Shown here: positions 17,918 through 26,331 of the stretch, one piece after another | Layout: every line of letters begins with the position of its first letter | Numbering within the stretch: the first letter of the stretch is position 1 | Assembly: GCA_046329575.1 (NCBI GenBank) | Contig: JAXLUJ010000007.1 | Coordinates: 62,001-126,000 of the forward strand | Direction: 5' to 3' | Length of the DNA stretch: 64,000 bases | DNA from: UBA1941 sp046329575 | GTDB lineage: Bacteria > Bacteroidota > Bacteroidia > Chitinophagales > LD1 | Notes under the pieces: model-generated | Told to the model about the DNA's origin: nothing | Databases searched by the model: none | The model's input: the letters and a program-made list of their open reading frames with translations, nothing else | Program-made: the position numbers and the translations under genes

Positions 17918-18859
17918 TCATCCGCCTATGTTTTTGTATGCTTCGTTTATTAAATATTTCGTTTCTTCAAAGTCTTTCAAGTCTTTAATTGTCAACTCAA
18001 AGTCGCCCGTTCCAAAGTGTCCGATTTCTCTAACGTCTCTTCCTTGAATTGGCACTGGCTTTACTTCGTCTGGATTTAGTTTCAGATACAAAGTCAATTT
18101 TTTCTTATATGTCTGTAAGCAAGCAAAGTTCTGACTTGTCTTATATGCGATATAATTTTTCTTCGGAGTTTCTTCTATTGAACTGTCTATGGTTACTATG
18201 AAGTCACGAACAGAGTTAAACAATTCAAGAATGTTGTCGTCAAGGTTTTCAAAATGTTCTTCAAGAGTATATGTCGCAGTTTTTCTTGTCAATGCTGCTT
18301 TTTTACCTGCTTCAACCATTATTGGATTTTTTCCAACGAGTTCTTCTGTGTCCTGATTTAAAGTTGAAGTCGTCCGTTTGTAAACTTCTTCGATATTCAA
18401 AATTCCGTTCTCGTAGGTCTTGTATTGCCAAAGTTCAATGTTTGCTCCCATTACCTGAACTGCGTGTAGGTCGTATTTTTTGTATTCCGGTGCCAAACAA
18501 ATTACTCTTATGTCCGACCAATCAACGTCAACATTTTTTCCAAATGCTTTATTTGCTGCAATTTGAAAGTCACCTTTGTGGTCTTTAATCCAATGTAAAT
18601 AGTAAAGACTTTGGTTTATCAGGTCTGACGAAGCAACTTTTTTGTATTCAATTATTACTGGGTTGTTATCTTCTGAAAGTGCTAACGTGTCAATTCGTCC
18701 CGAGTGAATGTTACCTGTCGAGAACTCTGTCGCTATAAAACGGCAGTTAAAAATTATTTCCAAGTTGTCTTCAACAAGTCGTTGTAAGTCCTTTTCAAGT
18801 TTAAAGTCACTCAGTCGAACTCGTTTTGCTTTTCCTTTATCTATTTCAAAAATTGCCAT
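17918..18859 (-). CDS. PD-(D/E)XK nuclease-like protein with DUF5655 tail (C7)
   Basis: A 313-residue protein. The N-terminal 160 residues resemble NucS/DUF91-type endonuclease folds, with D57 in HSGRIDTLAL and E71-Y-K73 in VIIEYKK giving a D...ExK triad. A linker follows, and the C-terminal part (about 205-310) fits DUF5655: KNYIAYKTSQNFACLQTYKK, then LTLYLKLNPDEV. Structure-specific DNA cleavage is the plausible activity; whether it serves repair or defence is open. It is the only gene of its cassette. Confidence 0.65.
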   Translation of the reverse strand: MAIFEIDKGKAKRVRLSDFKLEKDLQRLVEDNLEIIFNCRFIATEFSTGNIHSGRIDTLALSEDNNPVIIEYKKVASSDLINQSLYYLHWIKDHKGDFQIAANKAFGKNVDVDWSDIRVICLAPEYKKYDLHAVQVMGANIELWQYKTYENGILNIEEVYKRTTSTLNQDTEELVGKNPIMVEAGKKAALTRKTATYTLEEHFENLDDNILELFNSVRDFIVTIDSSIEETPKKNYIAYKTSQNFACLQTYKKKLTLYLKLNPDEVKPVPIQGRDVREIGHFGTGDFELTIKDLKDFEETKYLINEAYKNIGG

Positions 18860-18892
18860 TGTTTTCTTATGTGTCGTGTCTTTTTAAAATGA

Positions 18893-19025
18893 GCCATAAC
18901 GGTTTCGGGCTTGGCGAAGGTGGCGATTTTCACCACAAATGTTGATGCGGAGAACTAAACTTTGATTCACCACAAATGTGTCTGCGGAGCACTGAACCGC
19001 CACTTTTGCCAAACCCGTGTTATGC
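18893..19025 (-). other. attC-type site 6 (end of cassette C6)
   Basis: A 133-bp imperfect palindrome: CGGTTTCGGGCTTGGCGAAG pairs with TTTTGCCAAACCCG, and GGTGGCG pairs with CGCCAC. The minus strand runs from GCATAACACGG to AACCGTTATGGC. Its outer end TTATGCGT repeats the start of cassette C6. The middle holds two near-copies of CACCACAAATGT and GCGGAG. Confidence 0.85.
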
Positions 19026-19044
19026 GTTCGCCCTTCTACGTTTG

Positions 19045-22000
19045 TCATAGTTCGTTGCGTTTAAGTTTGTCAATAAGTGCTTTCGTGTCTATGCTCAAAG
19101 TTTTCGATTCAACGGTTGTAATTAGTTGTCCTTTGAAATGCTTGTCATACCAAGCTTGTTTTTCTTCCCAATGTTTTTTGTATTTAGGAATGTCAAGCAT
19201 TCCTAAATGTTCCCAGTAGAAAGTTTTACCTCTCCATTTAACTGTAAAGTCAGGCAAATAAAATGTTCCGTCTTTAGGTGCAATAAGTGGTTGTTCATAT
19301 TCTACATCTTCAAAGCCGTTGTCAAAAAGCATGTTTGCAATTATCACTTCGGATTTTGAACGAACCATAAACTCTGAAAGAGTTGAGTGAATTTTTCCTT
19401 CCTCATACCAAGTCCGTATTGTCAATAGTTCCCCATGCAATGGATTGAATTCAAAAACGGAAGAGTTGATTAAGGACAAACGGGATTTCTCAGGTCGCCT
19501 CATTGAAATAAATGTTCTGAAATCATCTTCAACGAAAACTGTCAAATGCTTTTGTGCCCTTGTAATTCCTGTATATAAAAGTTCTGTTGAAAGCAATGCT
19601 TGTTTGTTCTTAGGTAAAACAAAATATGTCCGTTCAAATTCGCTGCCTTGTGCTTTGTGAACAGAAATAGCATAACCTAATTCTAAATTACTTTCAACTT
19701 CACTGTCGCTTTTGAAATCAATAAAGTTTTCGGACTTGCGTTCAAACGCAACTTGAAATTGTCTTATCCTAAAGTTGTTCCAACTGTATTTGTCTTTATC
19801 AAAACTGTGAATGCGAACTCTGCCCATCTCTCCATTAAACACTTCAACTCTATCTCTCTGTCGTGTTTTCATGTTGTAGCTGTAATATGCTTTTCGTCCT
19901 GAACGATTGATGTATTGAATGACTTTATCAAATACAGTTATTCCTGCAATGTTTCCTTTGCGTTCAATGTTGAAACCATTCAATGATTTCTGTAAAACTG
20001 TGTTTAGGTTTTCCGTTCCAAACAATTCACCACGATAAGGGGAAATGACCTGATATTTCATTGGGTCATTGCTTCCATCTGCCTCCATGTCCTTCTTGAT
20101 TGCTGCAACAAGTTTTTCCTCGAGTTCGTCTGTGTCTTTCCAAGTTACAATTCTCAAATCAGTTTTTACATCTTCATCAGATTCTTGAATTTCTTTTAGA
20201 AGGTTTTCAACTTCAACTTTAGCTCCTTGTGTGCCCTCGTATTTTATGTTCTCTTTGATATAAAGCGAAGCCAAATCAATAATGCCTGTTCCTTTTCCTG
20301 TTGCTTTGTTCTCTAACTGCCTCACATTATTTTTAAGTTTTCCGTATGCTTCCTCGTTTGTTTCTCTAACAAATTCTATAATGTCAGAAAACACTTTTCC
20401 TTTTCCAATTGGTGGTAATTGGTTGGGGTCGCCAACTAATATTAACCTATTTACATAGTTCCAATTTATTGCTCTGAATAGTGCAGCCATCAACTGCAAA
20501 TCAATCATGGAAGATTCGTCAATGATGATGGTTGAATAATCGGTTTCCTTTTTCCCGCCACTTCTTTTGAAAGTAAAGTTTGGATTCATCCAACCTGTTC
20601 TTGTTAGGAAACCATGAATAGTTGTTGCTGTTTCACCTGTTTTCTCTCTGATTCTATCCGCTGCTTTTCCTGTTGGTGCTAACAAACAAAATGCTTCAGC
20701 GTTGCCCGATGTAAAACGAATTGCATTTATGATTGCTTTAATGATTGTTGTCTTTCCAGTTCCTGCTGAACCTGCAATTATGCTAATAGGTTTATTGAAA
20801 ATGTTTGCACAAATTTCGGTTTGCCCAGCAATTGCTTCATCATATTCCTTTGGTGCTTTCTTCGCCAAATCATTGTCGGATTTGTAAAGTTCGTTTCTCC
20901 ATTGACTTTCTTTGAAAGGTTTTGTAAGAGAAATTTCTGCCCTGCTGATTAGTTCTCTTATCTGTTCTTCAATCGTTCTTTCATCTTCCCTAACTTCTCT
21001 CAAATACAAATATTCCTTTTCATCTTTTATACGAAACTCAATTGCCTTTTCAAATTTTGCTTTGTCGTATTCAATGAACCCTTCATTGAATACTTCTTTC
21101 TTCCAATCAGGATAATGTTTCAATCTGTTGTTGATGTTTGCAAGTAGAGTATCACGATTTACAAAAGAGTGAACTGTTTCGAACTTCAACTCATCAACTA
21201 TCAATGCTCTCAATCTTCTCCAATCTTCCTTTGGATAAAGATTGTCCAAACCTAACTGCGGTGAAGGAATAATAGCATGGTCAACTTTTGTAAATGAAAT
21301 TTCATCTCCAAAATCATCACCTACATATTGCTCTGTCAAGCTGTATGGATTACCCAAAATATCAGTGAGAGAATAAAGAATACCGTTCTCTGAACGGTTT
21401 TCTTTTAGAATATTCTCTACTTGAATTTTTTGAATGGCAATCCTACAAAGAACTTTCTCGATAAGTTCTCTAGCAACAGGTCTATTTTTTATATGCCAAA
21501 TTTTTCTGTAGTTGTCAAGTGTTGCGAAGTCAACTTTGCAATCAGGAATTTCTTTTTGTGTCTTGTCGTTTAGGAATTTGAAAATTGATTCGACAGATTT
21601 CTTCTCGTTTCCTTTTTGAGTTTGATTAAAGTTGTGCTGAACTAATTCTCCAAATCCTAAAAAGTCCATGATAGGAGCCATGCCCGGATATGCTCCTCTG
21701 TTTTCCCACAACTCCGCAAGCAATGTTTGCAACCATTCCTTTCTTACTTGCCAATTCTCTGTGTCGTCTTTGATTAAAATAAGTTCATCAACAATTTGAA
21801 TTAACCTTTCAATGTAAATCAGTGCATCATCGTCTGAAATATGTTTTGCTGCAAACTTGAAATTGTTGCTGTGTTCAGGCACATAAAGAATTTTGTTTAA
21901 AATTTCCTCGTTGTCCAAATACTTGTGATAAGGAATTCTGAAACCTTCATTCGGATAGTGAGATGTTACAGGCATTTGCCAAACAAAACCGTCAGCATAT

Positions 22001-22593
22001 TTCTGTCTATTTGCTTCGCTTACATTGTTGTAGTATAAAATATCACCTGTGGTTTTCAATCTTGAAACACCAACTAAAACATAAACTTGATTGTCATCTT
22101 CGCTAATTGGATTGCTTTTATTTGCGTAATAGAAGATAAGCGTTTTGTCGTTTGTTAGTTCTCTAAAAAATCCTTTCGCATTATCCAGTCGCTTGCGGTA
22201 ATCGTAAACCTGTTTTGAACCTTCGGGAAGTTTTACATCGTCACCATACATTTGTTCGTATGGCCAAATACAAGCGGTAGAGGGAGGTAAGTCAAATTCA
22301 ATTCCTTCAGATTCGTCATAAAAAAAGTCTGGTGGATTTGCGTTTGCTTTGATTTGCTCACCACCAAAAGCGTTTATGCTGTATGCACATGCAGGGATTT
22401 TTCCAAGTTTGGAGCAATTGCAACCTGCAACACCTTCTTGTGATTCCCATTCAAGGTCTCTGCTGCCAGCAATTACATCTCCAGGGTAGGAATGTTGTCC
22501 GATGCAGTAAACATTTGTTTTTGGGTTCTTGCAAATATTGCCGTTCCAACCTTCATTGTGCCATGCTAATCTTAGGGAAAGATGTTTTATCAT
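19045..22593 (-). CDS. RecD-like SF1 helicase fused to PD-(D/E)XK nuclease (C6)
   Basis: A 1182-residue protein filling a 3.75-kb cassette. The N-terminal 550 residues are unrecognised but start with a cysteine-containing block (LAWHNEGWNGNICKNPKTNV, then GCNCSKLGKIPAC). The helicase core has Walker A AGSAGTGKTT with K614, Walker B IIIDESSMID, motif III LILVGDPNQLPPIG, and late motifs AISVHKAQGSEFERTY and LLYTGITRAQKHL, all of the RecD/UvrD type. From about residue 1074 a second domain reads RSKSEVIIANML, YLPDFTVKWRGKTFYWEHLG, then WYDKHF, the PD-(D/E)XK module found at the end of some helicases. DNA unwinding with cleavage is inferred. Alone in its cassette and on the edge of defence genes, it is a candidate single-gene phage defence system. 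Confidence 0.75.
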   Translation of the reverse strand: MIKHLSLRLAWHNEGWNGNICKNPKTNVYCIGQHSYPGDVIAGSRDLEWESQEGVAGCNCSKLGKIPACAYSINAFGGEQIKANANPPDFFYDESEGIEFDLPPSTACIWPYEQMYGDDVKLPEGSKQVYDYRKRLDNAKGFFRELTNDKTLIFYYANKSNPISEDDNQVYVLVGVSRLKTTGDILYYNNVSEANRQKYADGFVWQMPVTSHYPNEGFRIPYHKYLDNEEILNKILYVPEHSNNFKFAAKHISDDDALIYIERLIQIVDELILIKDDTENWQVRKEWLQTLLAELWENRGAYPGMAPIMDFLGFGELVQHNFNQTQKGNEKKSVESIFKFLNDKTQKEIPDCKVDFATLDNYRKIWHIKNRPVARELIEKVLCRIAIQKIQVENILKENRSENGILYSLTDILGNPYSLTEQYVGDDFGDEISFTKVDHAIIPSPQLGLDNLYPKEDWRRLRALIVDELKFETVHSFVNRDTLLANINNRLKHYPDWKKEVFNEGFIEYDKAKFEKAIEFRIKDEKEYLYLREVREDERTIEEQIRELISRAEISLTKPFKESQWRNELYKSDNDLAKKAPKEYDEAIAGQTEICANIFNKPISIIAGSAGTGKTTIIKAIINAIRFTSGNAEAFCLLAPTGKAADRIREKTGETATTIHGFLTRTGWMNPNFTFKRSGGKKETDYSTIIIDESSMIDLQLMAALFRAINWNYVNRLILVGDPNQLPPIGKGKVFSDIIEFVRETNEEAYGKLKNNVRQLENKATGKGTGIIDLASLYIKENIKYEGTQGAKVEVENLLKEIQESDEDVKTDLRIVTWKDTDELEEKLVAAIKKDMEADGSNDPMKYQVISPYRGELFGTENLNTVLQKSLNGFNIERKGNIAGITVFDKVIQYINRSGRKAYYSYNMKTRQRDRVEVFNGEMGRVRIHSFDKDKYSWNNFRIRQFQVAFERKSENFIDFKSDSEVESNLELGYAISVHKAQGSEFERTYFVLPKNKQALLSTELLYTGITRAQKHLTVFVEDDFRTFISMRRPEKSRLSLINSSVFEFNPLHGELLTIRTWYEEGKIHSTLSEFMVRSKSEVIIANMLFDNGFEDVEYEQPLIAPKDGTFYLPDFTVKWRGKTFYWEHLGMLDIPKYKKHWEEKQAWYDKHFKGQLITTVESKTLSIDTKALIDKLKRNEL

Positions 22594-22648
22594 TACTTTT
22601 TCAAATTTGTCTGTTTAATGTTGCACTGTCGGTCGGTCATAGGGTGAC

Positions 22649-22781
22649 GCATAACGGTTTCGGGCTTTGCGTTGGTGGGCTTTTGAAACCGAAAACTGTC
22701 TGCCAATACCAACGTTTATTAATTGCTCAAATGTTTCTATTCGCACTGTCCGCCCACTAACGCAAAGCCCGTGTTATGGGC
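22649..22781 (-). other. attC-type site 5 (end of cassette C5)
   Basis: A 133-bp palindrome with some of the best-paired arms in the set: CGGTTTCGGGCTTTGCGTTG pairs with AACGCAAAGCCCG, and GTGGGC pairs with GCCCAC. The minus strand begins GCCCATAACACGG and ends AACCGTTATGCG. The outer end TTATGGGCTGGGCT matches the cassette C5 start TTATGGGCAAGGCT at 12 of 14 positions. Confidence 0.85.
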
Positions 22782-22804
22782 TGGGCTTGGTTATCCATGT
22801 CAAA

Positions 22805-23911
22805 TTATGCCAATGGTGGTAAATTTTTGTCGCACCTTTGAGCATTAGAATGTGCTAATACCTTTCCTACTGAAGTCAACTGAATACTAGTCCCAATACT
22901 GTCCCACCATTCTCGAAGCATTTTTAAGTTTGGTCGCTTATCCCATTCTTCCATGAGTGCTTTTATATTCTGCTGTTTTATTGTTTCGTCTTTTTTATAA
23001 AGGTCATAAATAGAGTTTATCGCTGTTTTTTGTTCTGAAGTCAATGGTATCGGGATAGTAATGACCGTTCCGTTATGATTTATTTGTTGGTGTAATGTAA
23101 GCGAGTCAATTTGCGTTTTATTAGAAAGATTTATTCTTGAAAAGTTGGTATTCAATGCATGGTCCACTAATACATTAAGAGGTAAGCGAGCGTTCGTGAG
23201 TATTTCTTGAGCCTTTTGGAAATTTTCAGATTCCTTTTCAATACCTACATCAATGTATCCAACAAGCATTTCGGGATAATACTGTTGAATCTTTTTTAAA
23301 CCACCCAGAGAATTCATTCGAACTGCATCTAAAATATCCAAGTGATCTAACCATTCGTTCCCAGTCGGAAGTTTGCTATAAAATAATTTCCCAAACAAGT
23401 CATTAAGTACATTGAGACCTTGGAGTATGTCTCCGCTTGCTGGAAAAAAATGGGAAACTGAATGAAAAACGGTCAATCCTAGCAATGCTTCATCTGAAAT
23501 TTCATCAACTATCTCAACAGCACGACTAATTCCTGCCCTTGTAATTCGGTTTTCTCCTTTCTGAAATCTATGAATTAGCAATTCTGCTAAAAGGTCATAA
23601 TCCACAGGTCTTTCGGTCGAGGCAGCCGTCTTTTGAGCTTCAACAAGTAGTAATTGAAAGCTTGGGTCAGCGAATGCTTCCAATGCTCCTTCGACCGCTT
23701 CCATTTTCGGCAGCAATCGATTTTCAAATTCTGCAACCCTAGTATTTGCAATAGTCAATGCTTCTTGTGAATAATCGTTTCTTAATTGCAGGTTCATTTC
23801 TTGATAGATTTCTCGTGCACGTTTCTCATCAATTCCGATGTTGACAATCATTTTGTCCGCCTGCAACTGCTGTGAATTGTCTCCTGCTTTTTGATTCTGT
23901 TTATTTGTCAT
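22805..23911 (-). CDS. LPO_1073/Vpar_1526-type protein (C5)
   Basis: The start at 23911 (MTNKQNQKAGDNSQQLQADK) is preferred to an ATG 33 bases upstream: it overlaps the stop of the small membrane gene and follows GGGAGAG, a ribosome-binding-like sequence. The 368-residue protein has an N-terminal AGDNSQQLQADKMIV segment, coiled helices at 30-75, and a central all-helical domain (LLGLTVFHSVSHFFPASGD, then LNDLFGKLFYSKLP). This is the pattern of proteins annotated as LPO_1073/Vpar_1526 family, whose function is not established. The family name is from memory and should be checked. Linked to a small membrane protein in one cassette, it may form a two-component defence unit. Confidence 0.5.
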   Translation of the reverse strand: MTNKQNQKAGDNSQQLQADKMIVNIGIDEKRAREIYQEMNLQLRNDYSQEALTIANTRVAEFENRLLPKMEAVEGALEAFADPSFQLLLVEAQKTAASTERPVDYDLLAELLIHRFQKGENRITRAGISRAVEIVDEISDEALLGLTVFHSVSHFFPASGDILQGLNVLNDLFGKLFYSKLPTGNEWLDHLDILDAVRMNSLGGLKKIQQYYPEMLVGYIDVGIEKESENFQKAQEILTNARLPLNVLVDHALNTNFSRINLSNKTQIDSLTLHQQINHNGTVITIPIPLTSEQKTAINSIYDLYKKDETIKQQNIKALMEEWDKRPNLKMLREWWDSIGTSIQLTSVGKVLAHSNAQRCDKNLPPLA

Positions 23912-24080
23912 TGTAGTCTCTCCCAACTTGAATTTGCGATGCATTGTCTTTCGCTGTTTGTTTCTGATTTACTCTATTCGTTTTTTTGATACCAACACGA
24001 TAGCCAACAGCACCTCCGGTGAGAAGTCCAACGATTAAAGTTATAATTGCAGTTCCTAATCCATCAAAAAACCATTCCAT
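23901..24080 (-). CDS. Small membrane protein, partner of LPO_1073-type gene (C5)
   Basis: A 59-residue protein with one N-terminal membrane helix (residues 9-28, LGTAIITLIVGLLTGGAVGY) and a polar tail that ends KDNASQIQVGRDYNDK. The tail motif resembles the AGDNSQQLQADK motif at the start of the next protein. Its last codons overlap the start of that gene by 11 bases, so translation is coupled. It is the first gene of cassette C5, which supports reality despite its small size. Anchoring the partner at the membrane is an inference. Confidence 0.65.
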   Translation of the reverse strand: MEWFFDGLGTAIITLIVGLLTGGAVGYRVGIKKTNRVNQKQTAKDNASQIQVGRDYNDK

Positions 24081-24125
24081 ATTATTTTCTGTTTAAAGTT
24101 TATTTTTTGCAGTCGTCATAGCCTT

Positions 24126-24257
24126 GCCCATAACGTTTTGCGGCTCTTGCGGTGTGCGGGATTTTGGTGAACAATTTGGATGTTTAGTACAACCTAAAAG
24201 TAACTGAAATTTGCCAATGAACCAAACTACCCGCATAACGCAAAACCGCTGTTGGCA
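24126..24257 (-). other. attC-type site 4 (end of cassette C4)
   Basis: A 132-bp imperfect palindrome: CGTTTTGCGGCTCTTGCGGT with GCGCAAAACCGC-like partner CGCAAAACCGC, and TGCGGG with CCCGCA. The minus strand begins GCTGCCAACAGCGG and ends AAAACGTTATGGGC. The outer end TTGGCAGCTGGTTT matches the cassette C4 start TTGGCAGCAAGTTT at 12 of 14 positions. Confidence 0.85.
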
Positions 24258-24263
24258 GCTGGT

Positions 24264-25226
24264 TTAATCTTCATTGAAATTTGTCATGCCTACTAATAAA
24301 GGGAATGTTATAAATACAAGCCATATAACGAAGTGTCTTGGTAGAAATTTGTGTCTGTAATTAATGTAGAATATCATGCCTGAAAAAGTCACATAAAGTA
24401 AAGAATGAAAAATATTTACCTGTTGTTTTGAATATCGTTTATCGTGTCTTGTCAACATTTCTCCTATATGTTGCATTTTATTATGTCGTCCTGGTATAAA
24501 GCCAATTAGCATGAAGAAGTTGTGAGCCATATATACACTCGCAACTCCTAGAAAAAAGAATTGAGTGGTTATAAATATCCTATCCCAAGTCGAATTCAAA
24601 CTTTCTATATCCTTATAGTTATAAACTCTATAGATATAATCTATAGCGAAAAGTATCATCATTATTGAACTCCATATACTAAGCGTAAATCTGCTTGCAT
24701 TTGTCAAAACATTAGTTGAAAAAGCATTGAGTACACTAAGCATAATAAATAGTACTGAAATACTTAAGAGTATCAATTTTAAAATTCCAATATTTTTTAA
24801 AATTCCTATGTCGATTAGGAAGTAGATAAATGCTATAGATTGCATTAGTGTCACTCCTTCGGTTAATCTTCTAACCACTTTGTGTTCATAGGAAAACATT
24901 GTCAAAACAATGAATATAATTAGGAATAGGAATGGAAAATCTTCAATATGATTTTTCAATAAATATGTCCCTTCGTTTTTATGTGGCAAAAATGCAATTA
25001 AGCCAAGGATAAGTGACCATATTGTAATATAAAATACTGTAGACAATTTATCTGATATTCGTCCGCTTTCGAATAGTGCTCCTAATATTATCGCGATTGT
25101 ACTTATCTTGATGAGAGAATAGGCTATGTTTTTGCTTGAGAAATATTCAAAAGTCATCAACGCCAATAATAACGTGATTGATGTTAGAACGATGGGGTTT
25201 ATATTTATGGATGTTTTTTTCTTCAT
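24264..25226 (-). CDS. Polytopic membrane protein, unknown function (C4)
   Basis: A 320-residue very hydrophobic protein with about nine predicted membrane helices, a lysine-rich start (MKKKTSININP) and a cytoplasmic or periplasmic loop rich in histidine, arginine and lysine near residues 245-270 (PGRHNKMQHIGEMLTRHDKR). I do not recognise the family. It is the sole gene of its cassette; given its neighbours it may be a defence effector or an unrelated passenger. The AT content is high, as in the rest of the array. Confidence 0.6.
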   Translation of the reverse strand: MKKKTSININPIVLTSITLLLALMTFEYFSSKNIAYSLIKISTIAIILGALFESGRISDKLSTVFYITIWSLILGLIAFLPHKNEGTYLLKNHIEDFPFLFLIIFIVLTMFSYEHKVVRRLTEGVTLMQSIAFIYFLIDIGILKNIGILKLILLSISVLFIMLSVLNAFSTNVLTNASRFTLSIWSSIMMILFAIDYIYRVYNYKDIESLNSTWDRIFITTQFFFLGVASVYMAHNFFMLIGFIPGRHNKMQHIGEMLTRHDKRYSKQQVNIFHSLLYVTFSGMIFYINYRHKFLPRHFVIWLVFITFPLLVGMTNFNED

Positions 25227-25249
25227 ATTTCAATCGTCAGAAAAACTTG

Positions 25250-25384
25250 CTGCCAACGTTTTGCAGCTTGGCGAAGTGGCGGACTTTGAAGCACTTACTT
25301 TCAATTTAGCACTAATGTTTATTTGAAAACCAAGTGTTCAATTTAGCATTAAACCCGCCATTTTGCCAAACTGCTGTTGGCGGT
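25250..25384 (-). other. attC-type site 3 (end of cassette C3)
   Basis: A 135-bp imperfect palindrome: CGTTTTGCAGCTTGGCGAAG with TTTTGCCAAACTGC, and GTGGCGG with CCGCCA. The minus strand begins CTACCGCCAACAGC and ends AAAACGTTGGCAGC. The outer end TTGGCGGTAGTTCT matches the cassette C3 start TTGGCGGTAATTCT at 13 of 14 positions. Confidence 0.85.
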
Positions 25385-25395
25385 AGTTCTTCTCT

Positions 25396-26331
25396 TCATT
25401 CGTTCCAGTGAATTGCTAATTGTTCAGGTCGGGTTTGCACTTTCAGTCCGTGATTATGCGTTTCAAAGTTGTCTGTGTCGAAGTTACAAACCAATGCTTC
25501 GACAACTGTCCGTCTGTTCTCAATGCTACCACCGTTATGATAAAAATGGTCTTTTGTTACAATGTTGAATTTGCCCCAAAATTTATTTATCATTTCGTTT
25601 TCTCTCCAGTCGTTGTGATGCCAAGTTGAAAGAATAAATTTTGCTTTTGTTTCGGAAAGCAAGTTGAATAAAAGTTCTTCGTCTTGCTCTGTCCAGCCGT
25701 TATAGTAGTCAACGTGTCTGCCGTAATATGGTGGGTCGCAATAAATAATGTCGTTCTCTGTCGCAAGTGGAATAATGTCAGCAAACGAATTATTGTGAAA
25801 AGTCCACTTCGGCTCTGGTTGTATGATTTTTGAAACTGTCGAAACCTGATTTGTGATTTTTGTGATGTATGCTTGTGCAAAACGGTCGGGTTTCTTACAA
25901 AATGGAATGTTCCAATTTCCTTTGCTTCCAAATCGCATCATTCCGTTAAAGCCTGCTCTTGAAAGAAAAATAAAATCGTAAGGTGAAAATTCACCACTAT
26001 TGAAACGTGTCCGAACTTTTAAATAATGTTCGTAACCGTTATTCTCGGCTTTGCTCAATATCTCACCTTCTTTTTCGAGATATTGTTTCATTAAAGGAGC
26101 AGTTATTGTCTTGTCTTGAATGCCTTTATAAAAATTGATGATGTGGGGATTAGTGTCGTTAAGAATAGCTTGTTTGTAACCCGAATTAAAAGCAACAACA
26201 CCAGTTCCAAGAAACGGCTCAATCCACTTGCCCGAAACTTTTGGGGCAAGTTCCATTATCCAAGGCACTAACTTAGTCTTTATGCCCTGACTTTTTATTG
26301 GTGGAACAATTACTTTCTTATTCATCATCAT
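25396..26331 (-). CDS. Dam/EcoRV-type N6-adenine DNA methyltransferase (C3)
   Basis: A 311-residue D12-class methyltransferase. Visible motifs: motif X PPIKSQGIKTKL near residue 10, motif I EPFLGTGVVAFN (38-49), the Dam-like SRAGFNGMMRFGSKGNWNIP (124-143) and motif IV DPPY (199-202). It transfers a methyl group from S-adenosylmethionine to adenine N6. Three consecutive ATGs give alternative starts at 26331, 26328 and 26325, all overlapping the end of the nuclease gene. Pairing with an EcoRV-like nuclease makes it the protective enzyme of a type II system, probably for a GATATC-like site. Confidence 0.88.
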   Translation of the reverse strand: MMMNKKVIVPPIKSQGIKTKLVPWIMELAPKVSGKWIEPFLGTGVVAFNSGYKQAILNDTNPHIINFYKGIQDKTITAPLMKQYLEKEGEILSKAENNGYEHYLKVRTRFNSGEFSPYDFIFLSRAGFNGMMRFGSKGNWNIPFCKKPDRFAQAYITKITNQVSTVSKIIQPEPKWTFHNNSFADIIPLATENDIIYCDPPYYGRHVDYYNGWTEQDEELLFNLLSETKAKFILSTWHHNDWRENEMINKFWGKFNIVTKDHFYHNGGSIENRRTVVEALVCNFDTDNFETHNHGLKVQTRPEQLAIHWNE

